Shown here one piece after another: positions 1 through 9,164 of a stretch of 64,000 nucleotides of DNA (positions are counted from its first letter, which is position 1; each line of letters opens with the position of its first letter). The stretch lies in the NCBI RefSeq assembly GCF_000472785.1, contig NZ_AXAL01000015.1:1-64000 (forward strand), written 5' to 3'. A model generated the notes under the pieces. It searched no databases and was not told the origin of the DNA. It saw only the letters and a list, made by a program, of their open reading frames with translations. Source of the stretch: Mesorhizobium loti CJ3sym (GTDB lineage: Bacteria > Pseudomonadota > Alphaproteobacteria > Rhizobiales > Rhizobiaceae). Both the position numbers and the translations under genes were made by a program.

Positions 1-396
1 CTGTTCGTCGAGGATCACGCACGGGCGCTGGAACTGGTCGCCACCAAGGGCACGCCGGGCGAGAGCTACAATGTCGGTGGCAATTCGGAACGCACGAACC
101 TCGCCGTCGTCGAGACGATCTGCGATTTGCTCGACATCAGGCGTCCCAGGGCCGGCGGCATGCGCTACCGCGAGCTGATCTCCTTCGTCGCCGACCGCCC
201 CGGCCACGACCGCCGCTACGCCATCGACGCCTCCAAGATCGGCCGTGAGCTCGGCTGGGCGCCGAGCGAGAATTTCGACAGCGGCCTGGCCAGGACCGTG
301 GACTGGTTCCTCGACAACAAATGGTGGTGGGGGCCGATCCGCGAGCAGCGCTACGCCGGTGAAAGACTGGGTGAAGCCCGCAAGGTGGGCGCGTGA
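1..396 (+). CDS. rfbB: dTDP-glucose 4,6-dehydratase, C-terminal fragment
   Basis: The reading frame is open from the first base, so the 5' part lies outside the window; the last 131 codons are present. The tail carries GTPGESYNVGG, FVADRPGHDRRYAID and a GWAPSENFDSGLARTVDWFLDN segment (matching the usual end of RmlB/RfbB), with the typical YNVGG and DRPGHDRRYAID landmarks. RfbB is a cytoplasmic NAD-dependent short-chain dehydrogenase family enzyme that converts dTDP-glucose to dTDP-4-keto-6-deoxyglucose, the second step to dTDP-L-rhamnose. Its stop overlaps the GTG start of rfbD by four bases, so the two are translationally coupled. The catalytic YxxxK part cannot be checked. Confidence 0.93.
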   Translation: MFVEDHARALELVATKGTPGESYNVGGNSERTNLAVVETICDLLDIRRPRAGGMRYRELISFVADRPGHDRRYAIDASKIGRELGWAPSENFDSGLARTVDWFLDNKWWWGPIREQRYAGERLGEARKVGA

Positions 397-1301
397 GGCT
401 CGTTGTCACCGGACGCGACGGCCAGGTCGCGGCTAGCCTGCTGGAAGTCGGCCAGGCGCGCGCCGATGTGGAGGTCGTCGCCCTCGGCCGCCCGCAGCTT
501 GACCTGGCAAGGCCCGAGACCGTCATTGATGCCATCGCCGCGGCGAAACCGGATATCGTCGTCTCGGCCGCCGCTTACACGGCCGTGGACCAGGCCGAGG
601 ACGAGCCCGATCTGGCCTTTGCCGTGAATGCCTTAGGCGCCGGCAAGGTGGCTGAGGCGGCAGCGCGGCTCGGCCTTCCTGTCATCCATCTCTCGACCGA
701 CTATGTCTTTGACGGCTCGAAGGGCAGTGCCTACATCGAGACCGACGCGACGGCGCCGCTCGGTGTCTACGGAGCCTCCAAACTCGCCGGTGAGCAGGCG
801 GTCGCCGCCGCCAGTCCGCGCCACCTCATCTTGCGCACCGCCTGGGTCTATAGTCCGTTCGGCCGGAATTTCGTCAAGACCATGCTGCGGCTGGCCGCCG
901 ACCGCGACGAGATTTCGGTGGTGGCCGATCAATGGGGAAACCCCACATCAGCGCTTGATATCGCCGACGCGATCATGCATGCGGCGGCAATGCTGCATGG
1001 CGACAGGCGCTTTGCCGCGTTCGGCATCTACCATCTGGCCGGCACGGGCGACACAAACTGGAGCGGCTTTGCCCGTCATATCCTTGACACAAGTGGCGTG
1101 CTTGGTGGCCCTTGGGCGCGGATACGAGACATTGCTACGATGGACTATCCGACCAAGGCGCGCCGCCCCGCCAATTCCCGGCTATCGCCCACGAAATTCG
1201 CCTCCACCTTCGGCTGGACCGCGCCGGACTGGCGGCAATCGACGGAAGCCGTGGTGCGCCGGGTTGTGGTTGGCGAGACGAAACAGGCTTTGACGGCATG
1301 A
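393..1301 (+). CDS. rfbD: dTDP-4-dehydrorhamnose reductase
   Basis: 302 aa, the usual length for RmlD/RfbD. The N-terminus has the nucleotide-binding stretch VVTGRDGQVAASL, followed by STDYVFDG and the YGASKLAGEQAV segment that holds the YxxxK catalytic pair, then LRTAWVYSPFGRNFVKTML; all are family hallmarks. The enzyme reduces dTDP-4-keto-L-rhamnose to dTDP-L-rhamnose in the cytoplasm. The GTG start overlaps the stop of rfbB in a GTGA arrangement, and the stop overlaps the ATG of the next gene in an ATGA arrangement. Rhamnose is therefore a likely constituent of the polysaccharide built by the following genes. Confidence 0.95.
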   Translation: MRLVVTGRDGQVAASLLEVGQARADVEVVALGRPQLDLARPETVIDAIAAAKPDIVVSAAAYTAVDQAEDEPDLAFAVNALGAGKVAEAAARLGLPVIHLSTDYVFDGSKGSAYIETDATAPLGVYGASKLAGEQAVAAASPRHLILRTAWVYSPFGRNFVKTMLRLAADRDEISVVADQWGNPTSALDIADAIMHAAAMLHGDRRFAAFGIYHLAGTGDTNWSGFARHILDTSGVLGGPWARIRDIATMDYPTKARRPANSRLSPTKFASTFGWTAPDWRQSTEAVVRRVVVGETKQALTA

Positions 1302-4300
1302 ACAAGCATCCGTCACCTGAGCAATTGCATGACGCGACGCCCGGCGCGCGGGGGATCGATCAACCAACGCCGAAGAAGCGCGCCAAGGCTACAAAGCCCG
1401 AGCCGCGTATCTGCATCATGGTGCTCGGCATGCACCGCTCGGGTACGAGCGCGTTGACGAGGGTCATCAGCCTTTTGGGCGCGGCGCTTCCGCATCAGGT
1501 TCTTAATCCGGACGACAGCAATGCCAGCGGCTATTGGGAGCCGACGAATCTCAACCATCTCAATGAGAAAATGCTCGCTGAGGCCGGCAGCCGCTGGGAC
1601 GACTGGCGCAGCTTCGACCCAGGAGATCTGGGACGTTCACGCATCCTGTTCTACAAAACGGAAATTTCCCGAATTGTCGATGAAGAATACGGAAATGCCT
1701 CGGCGATCGTTCTCAAGGAGCCGCGAATTTCTCGCTTTGTGCAGCTTTATGCCGCTGTTCTAAAAAAGAAAAAGTTTCAACTGCACTACGTACTGGCCAT
1801 TCGCAATCCGCTGGAGGTCATAGCATCTCTCAGCAAGCGAGATGGCTCGACTTTCGCAACGGGCTCGCTGCTTTGGCTGCGACATCAAATTGAAGCCGAG
1901 CGCGCAACGCGGGGTATGTCGCGTGTCTTCGTCTCATATGACGCCATGATGGTCGATTGGCGCTTGGAGCTGACAAAAATCATCACCACTCTGCCGTCAG
2001 GCTGGTCCAGGTCGTTCGAGGAGGTCGGGCCGGAGATTGATGCGTATCTATCCTCCGACCACAGACATCACGCGATAAACGATGACCGCCTTTCGGCCGA
2101 CGAACGGGTGCTTCCTTGGGTCAAAGAAGCCTACACAGCTTTTCGAGCGTTGGAAGCGGACCCGAACGATACCCGAGCGCTAGCCATTCTCGATGGCATT
2201 ACAGCTGAATTCGACGCGCAGACGCTTGTTTTTGGTGAAGCCGTTTTCCCGGAGCTGAAAAAGAAAAGTGAAGAGTTCAGGTTTTTGGAAGGAAAGCTTC
2301 GGGAGCTTTTGAATCAAAAAGTCGAAGAAATAAGAGAACTAAGCGCTTCCAAACACACGATGCTGCATGGTTTTAATGCGGAGAGGTCAAGTTGGACTGC
2401 GCAAAGAGATGAGGCTCAGCAAGAGATCCGTGCGCTGCAACAAAGTGCTGCGGAGGCCAGGAGATCGGAAGCTGCGTTCTCCGAAGCTGCTGAGACCTTA
2501 GAAAAAGCGCTCTCATTACAGAAGGAGAAGGCTGAGGTTTTGATTGCCACGAATGAGAAAAAATATCTCGCAGACATCCGAGAGAAGTATAAATACATAG
2601 AGGCTTTGCAGGCAAAAGTTGATCAGATTGACCAGGACATCAAGGTATTGCGCCTCGATGCCGGGCGTAAATCTGACTTGATTTCGGCGATTCAGAAAAG
2701 CAGCTCATGGCGCGTGACCGCTGGCTTGAGGTACGTAAGGCGGTTTCAGGTCGAGCTCCCATCGAAAGTACGTTCCGCGACCGAGCGAGGCCTCGTCGCA
2801 TTGTGGCGCCGTGCTCCGATCGGGGGGCACCGTAAAGCGGTTCTCAAGGCTGCCTTGTTCAAAAACCTCCCTTGGTTTTTTGAGAAATTTGACACCTACA
2901 GGCAGTGGTTGTCGAACAGGCAGATTGATAATTTGGAAGTGAAAGCGAGGCCAAAAATATCGATCGCGGGTCGGGTAGATCAGAAGCTGGCCAGGATTAT
3001 TTGCTTTTATCTACCTCAGTTTCACGAAATTCCTGAGAACGATGCGTGGTGGGGCAAGGGATTTACTGAGTGGTCAAATGTAGTTCCGGCCCAAGCTCAA
3101 TTTAAAGGACACAACCAGCCAAGGAACCCAGCAGACCTCGGATACTACAATTTGTTACAAAGCGATGTTCAGAGGCGACAGATAGAGATGGCCTCTTCCG
3201 CAGGAATCGAGGGCTTCTGTTTCTATTTTTACTGGTTCGGCGGGAAGCGCTTGTTGGAAAAACCCGTCGACAATTACCTCGCAGACACCACTCTCGATTT
3301 CCCGTTCTGTCTATGCTGGGCGAATGAGAACTGGAGCAGGCGATGGGATGGGCTTGAGAGCGACATTCTGATTGGCCAGAACCACTCGCCCGACGATGAT
3401 ATCGCATTCATTCGCGAGATCGCTCGATTCATGCAGGACGACCGCTATATTCGTATCGGCGACAAGCCTCTGCTTTTGGTCTACCGCCCGAGTCTCTTTC
3501 CTTCGGCCAGGGACACGGCAACACGTTGGCGTACGTGGTGTCGAGAGAATGGTATCGGGGAGATTTTCCTCGCCTGTACGCAATCCTTCGAGCAGGCAGA
3601 TCCTGCCGACTACGGGTTCGATGCTGCGGTTGAGTTTCCTCCCAACAACTCGGCACCTCCCGATATTACCGATCAGGTTCAGGGTTTTGTGCCTAAGTTC
3701 GGCGGTCGTGTGTACGATTGGACTGCTTTGTTGAAGCGCAGCCTGAATTACGCCAGTTCAAGCTATGTCACATTCAGGGGGGTCTGCCCAGCATGGGACA
3801 ATACGGCGCGGCGTAAAAACAAAGGCAACATATTCGTCAACAACAGCCCCCGCCTATTCGAAGAATGGTTGAAAAACGCCGTCGATGACAGTTTGCAGCG
3901 GTTTCAACGAGTCGATGAAAGGTTGGTATTCGTAAACGCCTGGAATGAGTGGGCGGAAGGCGCCTACCTAGAGCCAGACGACAGAGATGAATTCGCCTAT
4001 CTTAGAGCGGTAAGGAACGCAGTGTTTTTGAATCACCGCTCGGAATACCTCCCTGCCGCAGCTATAAACGCGTTGCCGGCAATGAAGCTTTTCCCTCGTG
4101 TTGCTTTGGTCGTTCACGCCTACTATCCGGAATTACTGTCGGATATATTGGATATTGCTTCAGAGAATCCTTTTCCAATCAAGATTTTTGTTACGACGGG
4201 TAAGGATAGCGAGGGCGAGGTACGAAATTGTCTCGAGAAATATAGCATCCCCTTCCTTTTGAAGGTGGTCGAAAACCGTGGGCGAGATGTCCTGCCGTTC

Positions 4301-4846
4301 TTTAAAATTCTTCCCGAGGTGCTGCGGGAGGATATTCCCTATGTCGTCAAGGTGCACACAAAGAAGTCTCCGCATCGCGTTGACGGAGACTTCTGGCGGC
4401 AGGATCTGGTGAGAAAAGTTTTGTCCTATGAGGCTCTGAACGGTTCCCTGGAGAGGTTTGAAGCCGATCCCCGTTTAGGAATGATTGGCCCGGCCGGGCA
4501 TTTCGTTTCCATGACGACATACCTCGGTTCGAACCATTCCCGGCTGGTCTGGCTGGCCGAAAAACTGGGGCTTACGGAGGAGCGCATCCTGCGCGAGGGC
4601 TTCTTTGCAGGAACGATGTTTGCCGCGCGCACGGCGTGCATGGCGCAACTTCAGCCGCTCGTGGCTGACGACCTGTTTGACCTTGAGGCTGGTCAGGTGG
4701 ATGGTACATTTGCGCATGTCTTAGAACGAGGCTTTGCGTTGAGTGCCGTTTCATTGGGAATGAAGATCGAGGAATCGCACGCCGGCATGGATTTGGAGAT
4801 GATCGGCAGAGGCGTCGTTCCGGCAGAAAGCTACCCGCATGCGTAA
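1298..4846 (+). CDS. Three-domain sulfotransferase / WbsX (GH99-like) / RgpF-like protein
   Basis: 1182 aa with ATG at 1298 overlapping the rfbD stop; a longer in-frame start inside rfbD is unlikely. Residues about 38-290 look like a Sulfotransfer_3-type domain: the P-loop GMHRSGTS at residue 44 would bind the 5'-phosphosulfate of PAPS, and AIRNPLEVIASLSKRDG is the 3'-phosphate-binding segment. Residues about 310-480 are charged and heptad-like, probably coiled coil. From about 568 comes a WbsX/GT99-like domain (FYLPQFHEIPEND, WWGKGFTEWSNV, NENWSRRWDG, FVNAWNEWAEGAYLEPD). From about 930 comes an RgpF-type rhamnan-synthesis domain (VALVVHAYYPE, VENRGRDVLPFFK, KVHTKKSPHR). It probably extends or modifies an O-antigen. 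Base composition is AT-richer than in rfbD, suggesting a transferred cluster. Confidence 0.82.
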   Translation: MNKHPSPEQLHDATPGARGIDQPTPKKRAKATKPEPRICIMVLGMHRSGTSALTRVISLLGAALPHQVLNPDDSNASGYWEPTNLNHLNEKMLAEAGSRWDDWRSFDPGDLGRSRILFYKTEISRIVDEEYGNASAIVLKEPRISRFVQLYAAVLKKKKFQLHYVLAIRNPLEVIASLSKRDGSTFATGSLLWLRHQIEAERATRGMSRVFVSYDAMMVDWRLELTKIITTLPSGWSRSFEEVGPEIDAYLSSDHRHHAINDDRLSADERVLPWVKEAYTAFRALEADPNDTRALAILDGITAEFDAQTLVFGEAVFPELKKKSEEFRFLEGKLRELLNQKVEEIRELSASKHTMLHGFNAERSSWTAQRDEAQQEIRALQQSAAEARRSEAAFSEAAETLEKALSLQKEKAEVLIATNEKKYLADIREKYKYIEALQAKVDQIDQDIKVLRLDAGRKSDLISAIQKSSSWRVTAGLRYVRRFQVELPSKVRSATERGLVALWRRAPIGGHRKAVLKAALFKNLPWFFEKFDTYRQWLSNRQIDNLEVKARPKISIAGRVDQKLARIICFYLPQFHEIPENDAWWGKGFTEWSNVVPAQAQFKGHNQPRNPADLGYYNLLQSDVQRRQIEMASSAGIEGFCFYFYWFGGKRLLEKPVDNYLADTTLDFPFCLCWANENWSRRWDGLESDILIGQNHSPDDDIAFIREIARFMQDDRYIRIGDKPLLLVYRPSLFPSARDTATRWRTWCRENGIGEIFLACTQSFEQADPADYGFDAAVEFPPNNSAPPDITDQVQGFVPKFGGRVYDWTALLKRSLNYASSSYVTFRGVCPAWDNTARRKNKGNIFVNNSPRLFEEWLKNAVDDSLQRFQRVDERLVFVNAWNEWAEGAYLEPDDRDEFAYLRAVRNAVFLNHRSEYLPAAAINALPAMKLFPRVALVVHAYYPELLSDILDIASENPFPIKIFVTTGKDSEGEVRNCLEKYSIPFLLKVVENRGRDVLPFFKILPEVLREDIPYVVKVHTKKSPHRVDGDFWRQDLVRKVLSYEALNGSLERFEADPRLGMIGPAGHFVSMTTYLGSNHSRLVWLAEKLGLTEERILREGFFAGTMFAARTACMAQLQPLVADDLFDLEAGQVDGTFAHVLERGFALSAVSLGMKIEESHAGMDLEMIGRGVVPAESYPHA

Positions 4847-4884
4847 TGTCTGCACTGTTGTGAAATCACGCCGAGGATAGCCTT

Positions 4885-6090
4885 TTGCCCGCTTCCGTTG
4901 AAATCTCTGAGGTGGATTGCCGAAGATTCCACCAAGTTGACGACCTGTTTCAATTGCTGGATCGATCGCTTCCTTTTTCGGACAGGGTCATTATCCAAGA
5001 GCCCGAGCGATGGGTCGGCACGACGCCGCACGGTCTTCGTGTCGGAGCGAACGTTTTCGGCGACGGGTACGCCGCTCCAATGATGTCTACTATAAAGAGC
5101 GAAACGCGAATGAAGTCAGTCGCTTCATTCGCGTGTGATCGCGCGACCCTGCTCCCTGCCACAGGTGCGGTGATCACCCAGGACAACGGACTGGTTCAAT
5201 CAACTGTTGAGAATGCGCACTATTTTGGTGGCGTCGAGTTTGTTGAGCCCTACCTGTCTCGTAAGGGAGCCGGGCTCCAATCTTCCTACCTTAATGATCT
5301 GACGGATATTGATGCCGACGTTGTTACAAGTTTTGGAGTAGGGAGCTCGAATTATGGGCATTTCATGTTCGATGGACTGCAGGCAGCATATATTATTTAC
5401 AACGTTGTTTCACCAAAGACAGAAGTATTTATTGCAACCCAGAAGCTGAATTCCTGGCAAAGGGGGATTCTGTCCGTCCTTGGTCTTGACAAGCGCGTTG
5501 TCGAGGTGGATCGCCCGACCCGCTTTCGCTCGATATTGGGGACGACACTCGTATCGATGCATATCTCGTATACGACACGGTTCTGCCGCCCGCTCTTTGA
5601 TACGCTGCGCATGAACGTGGCATATCAGGACACCGCACCAAAAAGAATCTATATTCAGCGACCGCCTGGCAGCACTAGGGCGATGAAAAACCAGGACGCC
5701 GTCGAAGAGTTGTTGAAATCGCGGGGTTTCTTGCTGGTTAGGCCAGAAATCTTCGACATTCGGCAGCAGATTGGACTTTTCTCCAATGCGCAAGTCGTGG
5801 TGGCTCAGACCGGAGCTGCGCTGGCAAACATTGGATTTTGTCCGCCTGGATGCCAGGTGTTGGAAATCATGCCGGAGTGCTACTTCGACCAGTGGATTCG
5901 ATCGACCAGCTATTTTCTGGGCCACGACTGGAAAGTCATTTTTTGCAGCGTTCCGGAGGCTTCTCGACATGGGCTCACGGCCGGCGGAAAAGAGCACCCT
6001 CATGCAGACTTCGATTTCTCAGTAGATATCGCCGAGCTTCGACGGGCGCTGGATGCTGCGGAAGAGTGTCTGGTTTCTCAACGCAATTGA
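4885..6090 (+). CDS. Glycosyltransferase family 61 protein
   Basis: 401 aa from a TTG start preceded by GAGGA at suitable distance. The core matches the GT61 (DUF563) pattern: YGHFMFDGLQ near residue 155, then KRIYIQRPPGSTR, a hydrophobic RPEIFDIRQQIGLFSNAQVVV segment and QTGAALANIGFCPPG, followed by LEIMPE. GT61 enzymes transfer sugars such as xylose or other pentoses/hexoses; the substrate cannot be told from sequence. It lies between the multidomain sulfotransferase protein and the ABC exporter genes, so a role in assembling the exported glycan is likely. The stop is 20 bases before the chosen start of the exporter permease gene. Confidence 0.8.
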   Translation: MPASVEISEVDCRRFHQVDDLFQLLDRSLPFSDRVIIQEPERWVGTTPHGLRVGANVFGDGYAAPMMSTIKSETRMKSVASFACDRATLLPATGAVITQDNGLVQSTVENAHYFGGVEFVEPYLSRKGAGLQSSYLNDLTDIDADVVTSFGVGSSNYGHFMFDGLQAAYIIYNVVSPKTEVFIATQKLNSWQRGILSVLGLDKRVVEVDRPTRFRSILGTTLVSMHISYTTRFCRPLFDTLRMNVAYQDTAPKRIYIQRPPGSTRAMKNQDAVEELLKSRGFLLVRPEIFDIRQQIGLFSNAQVVVAQTGAALANIGFCPPGCQVLEIMPECYFDQWIRSTSYFLGHDWKVIFCSVPEASRHGLTAGGKEHPHADFDFSVDIAELRRALDAAEECLVSQRN

Positions 6091-6109
6091 TGAGGACCGG
6101 AAGAGTATT

Positions 6110-6895
6110 ATGCATCTTCGTATTATTTTTGACCTGGCTCGTCGAGAGGTCGCTGGTCGTTACCGTGGATCGACACTTGGGCTGTTGTGGTCGCTGCTTA
6201 ATCCGCTCTTCATGCTAGCCGTTTACACATTTGTCTTCGGCGTGGTGATGAAGTCACGATGGACGATGCCTGACCAACAGGCCGCCACGCATTCGACGGG
6301 AGAGTTTGCGGTCATCCTGTTTTGCGGGCTGATCGTCTTCCAGTTTTTCGCCGAGGTCGTTTCGCAGTCGCCAGGACTGATCGTCGCCAATGCCAGCTAC
6401 GTCAAGAAGGTCGTGTTTCCGATCCAGATTCTGCCTGTGGTTTCGGTTGGTGCTGCCTTGTTCCACGCTGCAGTGAGCCTGCTCGTGCTGTTGGTATTCG
6501 CCTACGTGATCTTCGGGAGCATTCCGCTGACGGTGGTGCTAGCACCGGTGGTACTGGCGCCGCTGGTGGTGCTGGTGCTTGGCATAGCTTGGATATTGTC
6601 ATCGATCGGCGTCTATTTTCGTGACATGGGCCAGATCGTGACCCCACTTGTGACGGCGACGATGTTCCTCTCCCCGGTTTTTTTCCAGAGGACAGCCCTC
6701 CCTACTTGGCTGCAACCATGGCTCTCATTCAATCCGCTCGCTATTCCCGTAGAGAACTTTCGCAACACGGTTCTCTTCGGGGTGTGGCCGGATTGGATGG
6801 CGCTTGGCAATTATTCGATCGCGGCCATTGCGATCGCTTTTCTCGGCTATCAGTTTTTCCAGAGGACTCGCCGAGGCTTTGCCGATGTTCTCTAA
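6110..6895 (+). CDS. wzm: O-antigen ABC transporter permease Wzm
   Basis: 261 aa inner-membrane protein of the ABC-2 type. LARREVAGRYRGSTLGLLWSLLNPLFML is the standard N-terminal amphipathic and first-membrane segment of Wzm/TagG permeases, and about six hydrophobic segments follow. The start at 6110 is preferred because GGAAGAG precedes it and the length equals that of known Wzm proteins; an in-frame ATG at 6053 would overlap the upstream gene. Wzm forms the channel that moves undecaprenyl-linked O-polysaccharide to the periplasm, with Wzt as its ATPase. The cognate wzt starts 83 bases downstream. Confidence 0.9.
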   Translation: MHLRIIFDLARREVAGRYRGSTLGLLWSLLNPLFMLAVYTFVFGVVMKSRWTMPDQQAATHSTGEFAVILFCGLIVFQFFAEVVSQSPGLIVANASYVKKVVFPIQILPVVSVGAALFHAAVSLLVLLVFAYVIFGSIPLTVVLAPVVLAPLVVLVLGIAWILSSIGVYFRDMGQIVTPLVTATMFLSPVFFQRTALPTWLQPWLSFNPLAIPVENFRNTVLFGVWPDWMALGNYSIAAIAIAFLGYQFFQRTRRGFADVL

Positions 6896-6978
6896 CAGGT
6901 TTGACGCCGACGCTCGTGCATTTCCGCGAGCGTGCTCGATATGTCGAAGCGTTTCTCGTCTTGATTGGATCGTCGGCT

Positions 6979-8331
6979 ATGACCAGCAGTGATGTTGCTA
7001 TCCATCTGCAGGATGTGACGAAAGTGTTTCGTATCTACTCGCGCCCCCAGGATCGATTGATTCAAATGGCAACTTTCGGCCGTGTTCGCAGGTTTCGGGA
7101 ATATCCGGCCATACACGGAGTGTCGTTTGACGTTTTTAAGGGTGAGACGATCGGCATCATCGGCCGCAATGGTAGCGGCAAATCCACGCTTCTTCAGATG
7201 ATTGCGGGCAACTTGCTACCGACCTCAGGCACGATCGAACAAAAAGGCAAGCTGTACTCACTGCAGCTTGGGACGGGCTTTGACCCGGACTTCACTGGGC
7301 GCGAGAACGCCTATCTCGGCGCCGCGATCCTCGGAATGTCGAGGTCCGACGCGGAAGCCAGAATGGGTTCGATCCTGGAGTTCGCGGGCATCGGCGATTT
7401 CATCGATCAGCCGGTCAAGACCTATTCGAGTGGCATGTACGCACGCCTGGCCTTCGCCGTCGCCGCGCATCTGCCGACGGAAATTCTTCTCGTGGACGAG
7501 GTCCTGGCCGTTGGTGATCTGGCCTTTTCTCAGAAATGCATGCGTTTCATCCGCGAGTTCAAATCGCGCGGGACGCTGTTGTTGTGCGCGCATGATCTAG
7601 GTTCGGTGATGGCCCTGTGTTCCCGCGTCGTCTGGGTCGACGGAGGCAAGATCCGCATGATCGGTGAGACCAAGGAGGTCTGCGATGAGTACCGCCGTGC
7701 GATCGAGCTTGAAGGCGACAGCACGGCCGAATTGAAATTTGGCGGTCGCCGCGGCGAGCGCCCGCCCGAGCCCCCCCCGCCTCCGGACCATCGTTCCGAA
7801 ATACTGCGGTCGTCCTCGCTCGCCAACGAAATCAAAGTCTTCGATTTTGACGATGACGCCGCCTGGATCGGTACCCGCTCGGGGTCGATTGTTTCTGCAG
7901 GGTTGAGAAGTCCGGCGGGGCTACCGCTCACCAATCTTTCGGGTGGGGAGAGCATCGTCTTCGAGATCAAGGCAAAGGCAAATGCGAACCTTGAGCGTCC
8001 AATCCTGGGTTTCACCGTTCGTGACCGACGTGGCCAGGCTGTCTTTGCCGACAATACATTCCTGACCTATCACGACCATGACATCATCATACAAGCCGGG
8101 GAAACGATAGTTGCCCGATTCGCGTTTCAGATGCCCTATCTGCCGACCGGAGATTATGGAATTACGGTCGCGTTGGCCACTGGAAACCAAGCGGAACACA
8201 TCAAGCAGCACCGGGTCGAAGACGCCATCTTTTTCCACGTTCTCTCATCGCATGTGGCAAAAGGCCTGATGGGCATCCCTATGCAGTCGATCACGATGGA
8301 AACCATTGGCGGGCAGGAGTTTTCGGCATGA
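6979..8331 (+). CDS. wzt: O-antigen ABC transporter ATPase Wzt with C-terminal glycan-binding domain
   Basis: 450 aa. The nucleotide-binding domain has Walker A IIGRNGSGKST near residue 60, signature SSGMYARLAF near 150, and Walker B ILLVDEVLAVGD near 170 with a downstream H-loop LLCAHD. After a proline-rich linker (ERPPEPPPPPDHR) comes an extra domain, about residues 284-440, rich in beta-strand sequence (GESIVFEIKAKA, FTVRDRRGQAVFADNT, LPTGDYGITVALA), as in Wzt proteins that read the end of a finished O-chain. This domain implies that chain length is set by a terminal modification that Wzt recognises. The next gene, a methyltransferase, overlaps it by four bases and is a candidate for that cap. 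Confidence 0.92.
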   Translation: MTSSDVAIHLQDVTKVFRIYSRPQDRLIQMATFGRVRRFREYPAIHGVSFDVFKGETIGIIGRNGSGKSTLLQMIAGNLLPTSGTIEQKGKLYSLQLGTGFDPDFTGRENAYLGAAILGMSRSDAEARMGSILEFAGIGDFIDQPVKTYSSGMYARLAFAVAAHLPTEILLVDEVLAVGDLAFSQKCMRFIREFKSRGTLLLCAHDLGSVMALCSRVVWVDGGKIRMIGETKEVCDEYRRAIELEGDSTAELKFGGRRGERPPEPPPPPDHRSEILRSSSLANEIKVFDFDDDAAWIGTRSGSIVSAGLRSPAGLPLTNLSGGESIVFEIKAKANANLERPILGFTVRDRRGQAVFADNTFLTYHDHDIIIQAGETIVARFAFQMPYLPTGDYGITVALATGNQAEHIKQHRVEDAIFFHVLSSHVAKGLMGIPMQSITMETIGGQEFSA

Positions 8332-9164
8332 GGGACCCGGGCGAGTTTTATCTCGATCTTCTGAAGCGCTCGCTGCTCAACTGTGTGTATCTCGATAATG
8401 AGCTTCGCATCATCTATCTGCGCAACTGCATTGCCGGCTCCGAAGTGTTTGACCCCCGCGTGCTGCACGATATTCGCCATGAACGTGCCGATGCCTATAC
8501 CGAGATGGTCGCAGGGCGTGCCGATGGCAGGTTCTTTGGCCGTAGTATCCACAATGCCGGATATTCGCATACGATGATCGGACGGGCACGTCTGGACATG
8601 CTGCATGAGTGCCTCGACACAGTGGTTGACGACGGCATTCCCGGGGATCTTGTCGAGTGCGGTGTCTGGCGCGGCGGCAGCTGCATTTTCATGGCGGGAT
8701 ACCTGAGGATTAACCCAGCCGAAAACCGCCGGATATTTGTCGCCGACAGCTTCGAAGGACTACCTCCTCCGAGCCTTGCACAGGATGCCGGACTCGACCT
8801 GAGCAAGACAGTCTATCCCGAGCTTGCGGTAGGTGAGGAAACTGTTCGCGAGAACTTTGGCGTTTACGGGCTGGAGTCCGATTCGATCGTTTTTGCCAAA
8901 GGATGGTTCAAGGACACGCTCCCTCAACTCCAGACGCGTGAAATTGCCTTGCTTCGCCTGGATGGTGATCTTTATGAATCGACTATGGACTCCCTCGATG
9001 CGCTCTACGACAAGGTTTCGCTAGGCGGCATCGTCATCATCGATGACTACGCCATAGAGCAATGTCGTCTCGCGGTGGCAGATTATTTTGCGCGGACGTC
9101 GCGTGATCTTCCTCAAATGCACCAGGTCGACTGGACGGGCGTTTGGTTTCGCAAGGCGGCGTGA
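8328..9164 (+). CDS. TylF/MycF-family sugar O-methyltransferase
   Basis: 278 aa with the start overlapping the wzt stop (ATGA). The SAM-binding loop is LVECGVWRGGSCIFMAGYL; FVADSFEGLPPP, LLRLDGDLYESTMDSLDALYD and GGIVIIDDY match the TylF family, in which the Asp residues bind Mg2+. Such enzymes put a methyl group on a sugar hydroxyl. Being coupled to a Wzt that carries a glycan-binding domain, it may make the terminal O-methyl cap that ends the chain; this role is inferred from context. Complete, with no sign of damage. Confidence 0.85.
   Translation: MRDPGEFYLDLLKRSLLNCVYLDNELRIIYLRNCIAGSEVFDPRVLHDIRHERADAYTEMVAGRADGRFFGRSIHNAGYSHTMIGRARLDMLHECLDTVVDDGIPGDLVECGVWRGGSCIFMAGYLRINPAENRRIFVADSFEGLPPPSLAQDAGLDLSKTVYPELAVGEETVRENFGVYGLESDSIVFAKGWFKDTLPQLQTREIALLRLDGDLYESTMDSLDALYDKVSLGGIVIIDDYAIEQCRLAVADYFARTSRDLPQMHQVDWTGVWFRKAA

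Noticed and set aside
1112..1297. N-terminal extension of the sulfotransferase fusion inside rfbD
   Set aside because: It overlaps a complete rfbD in another frame, lacks a ribosome site and adds no conserved sequence; ATG 1298 overlaps the rfbD stop properly.
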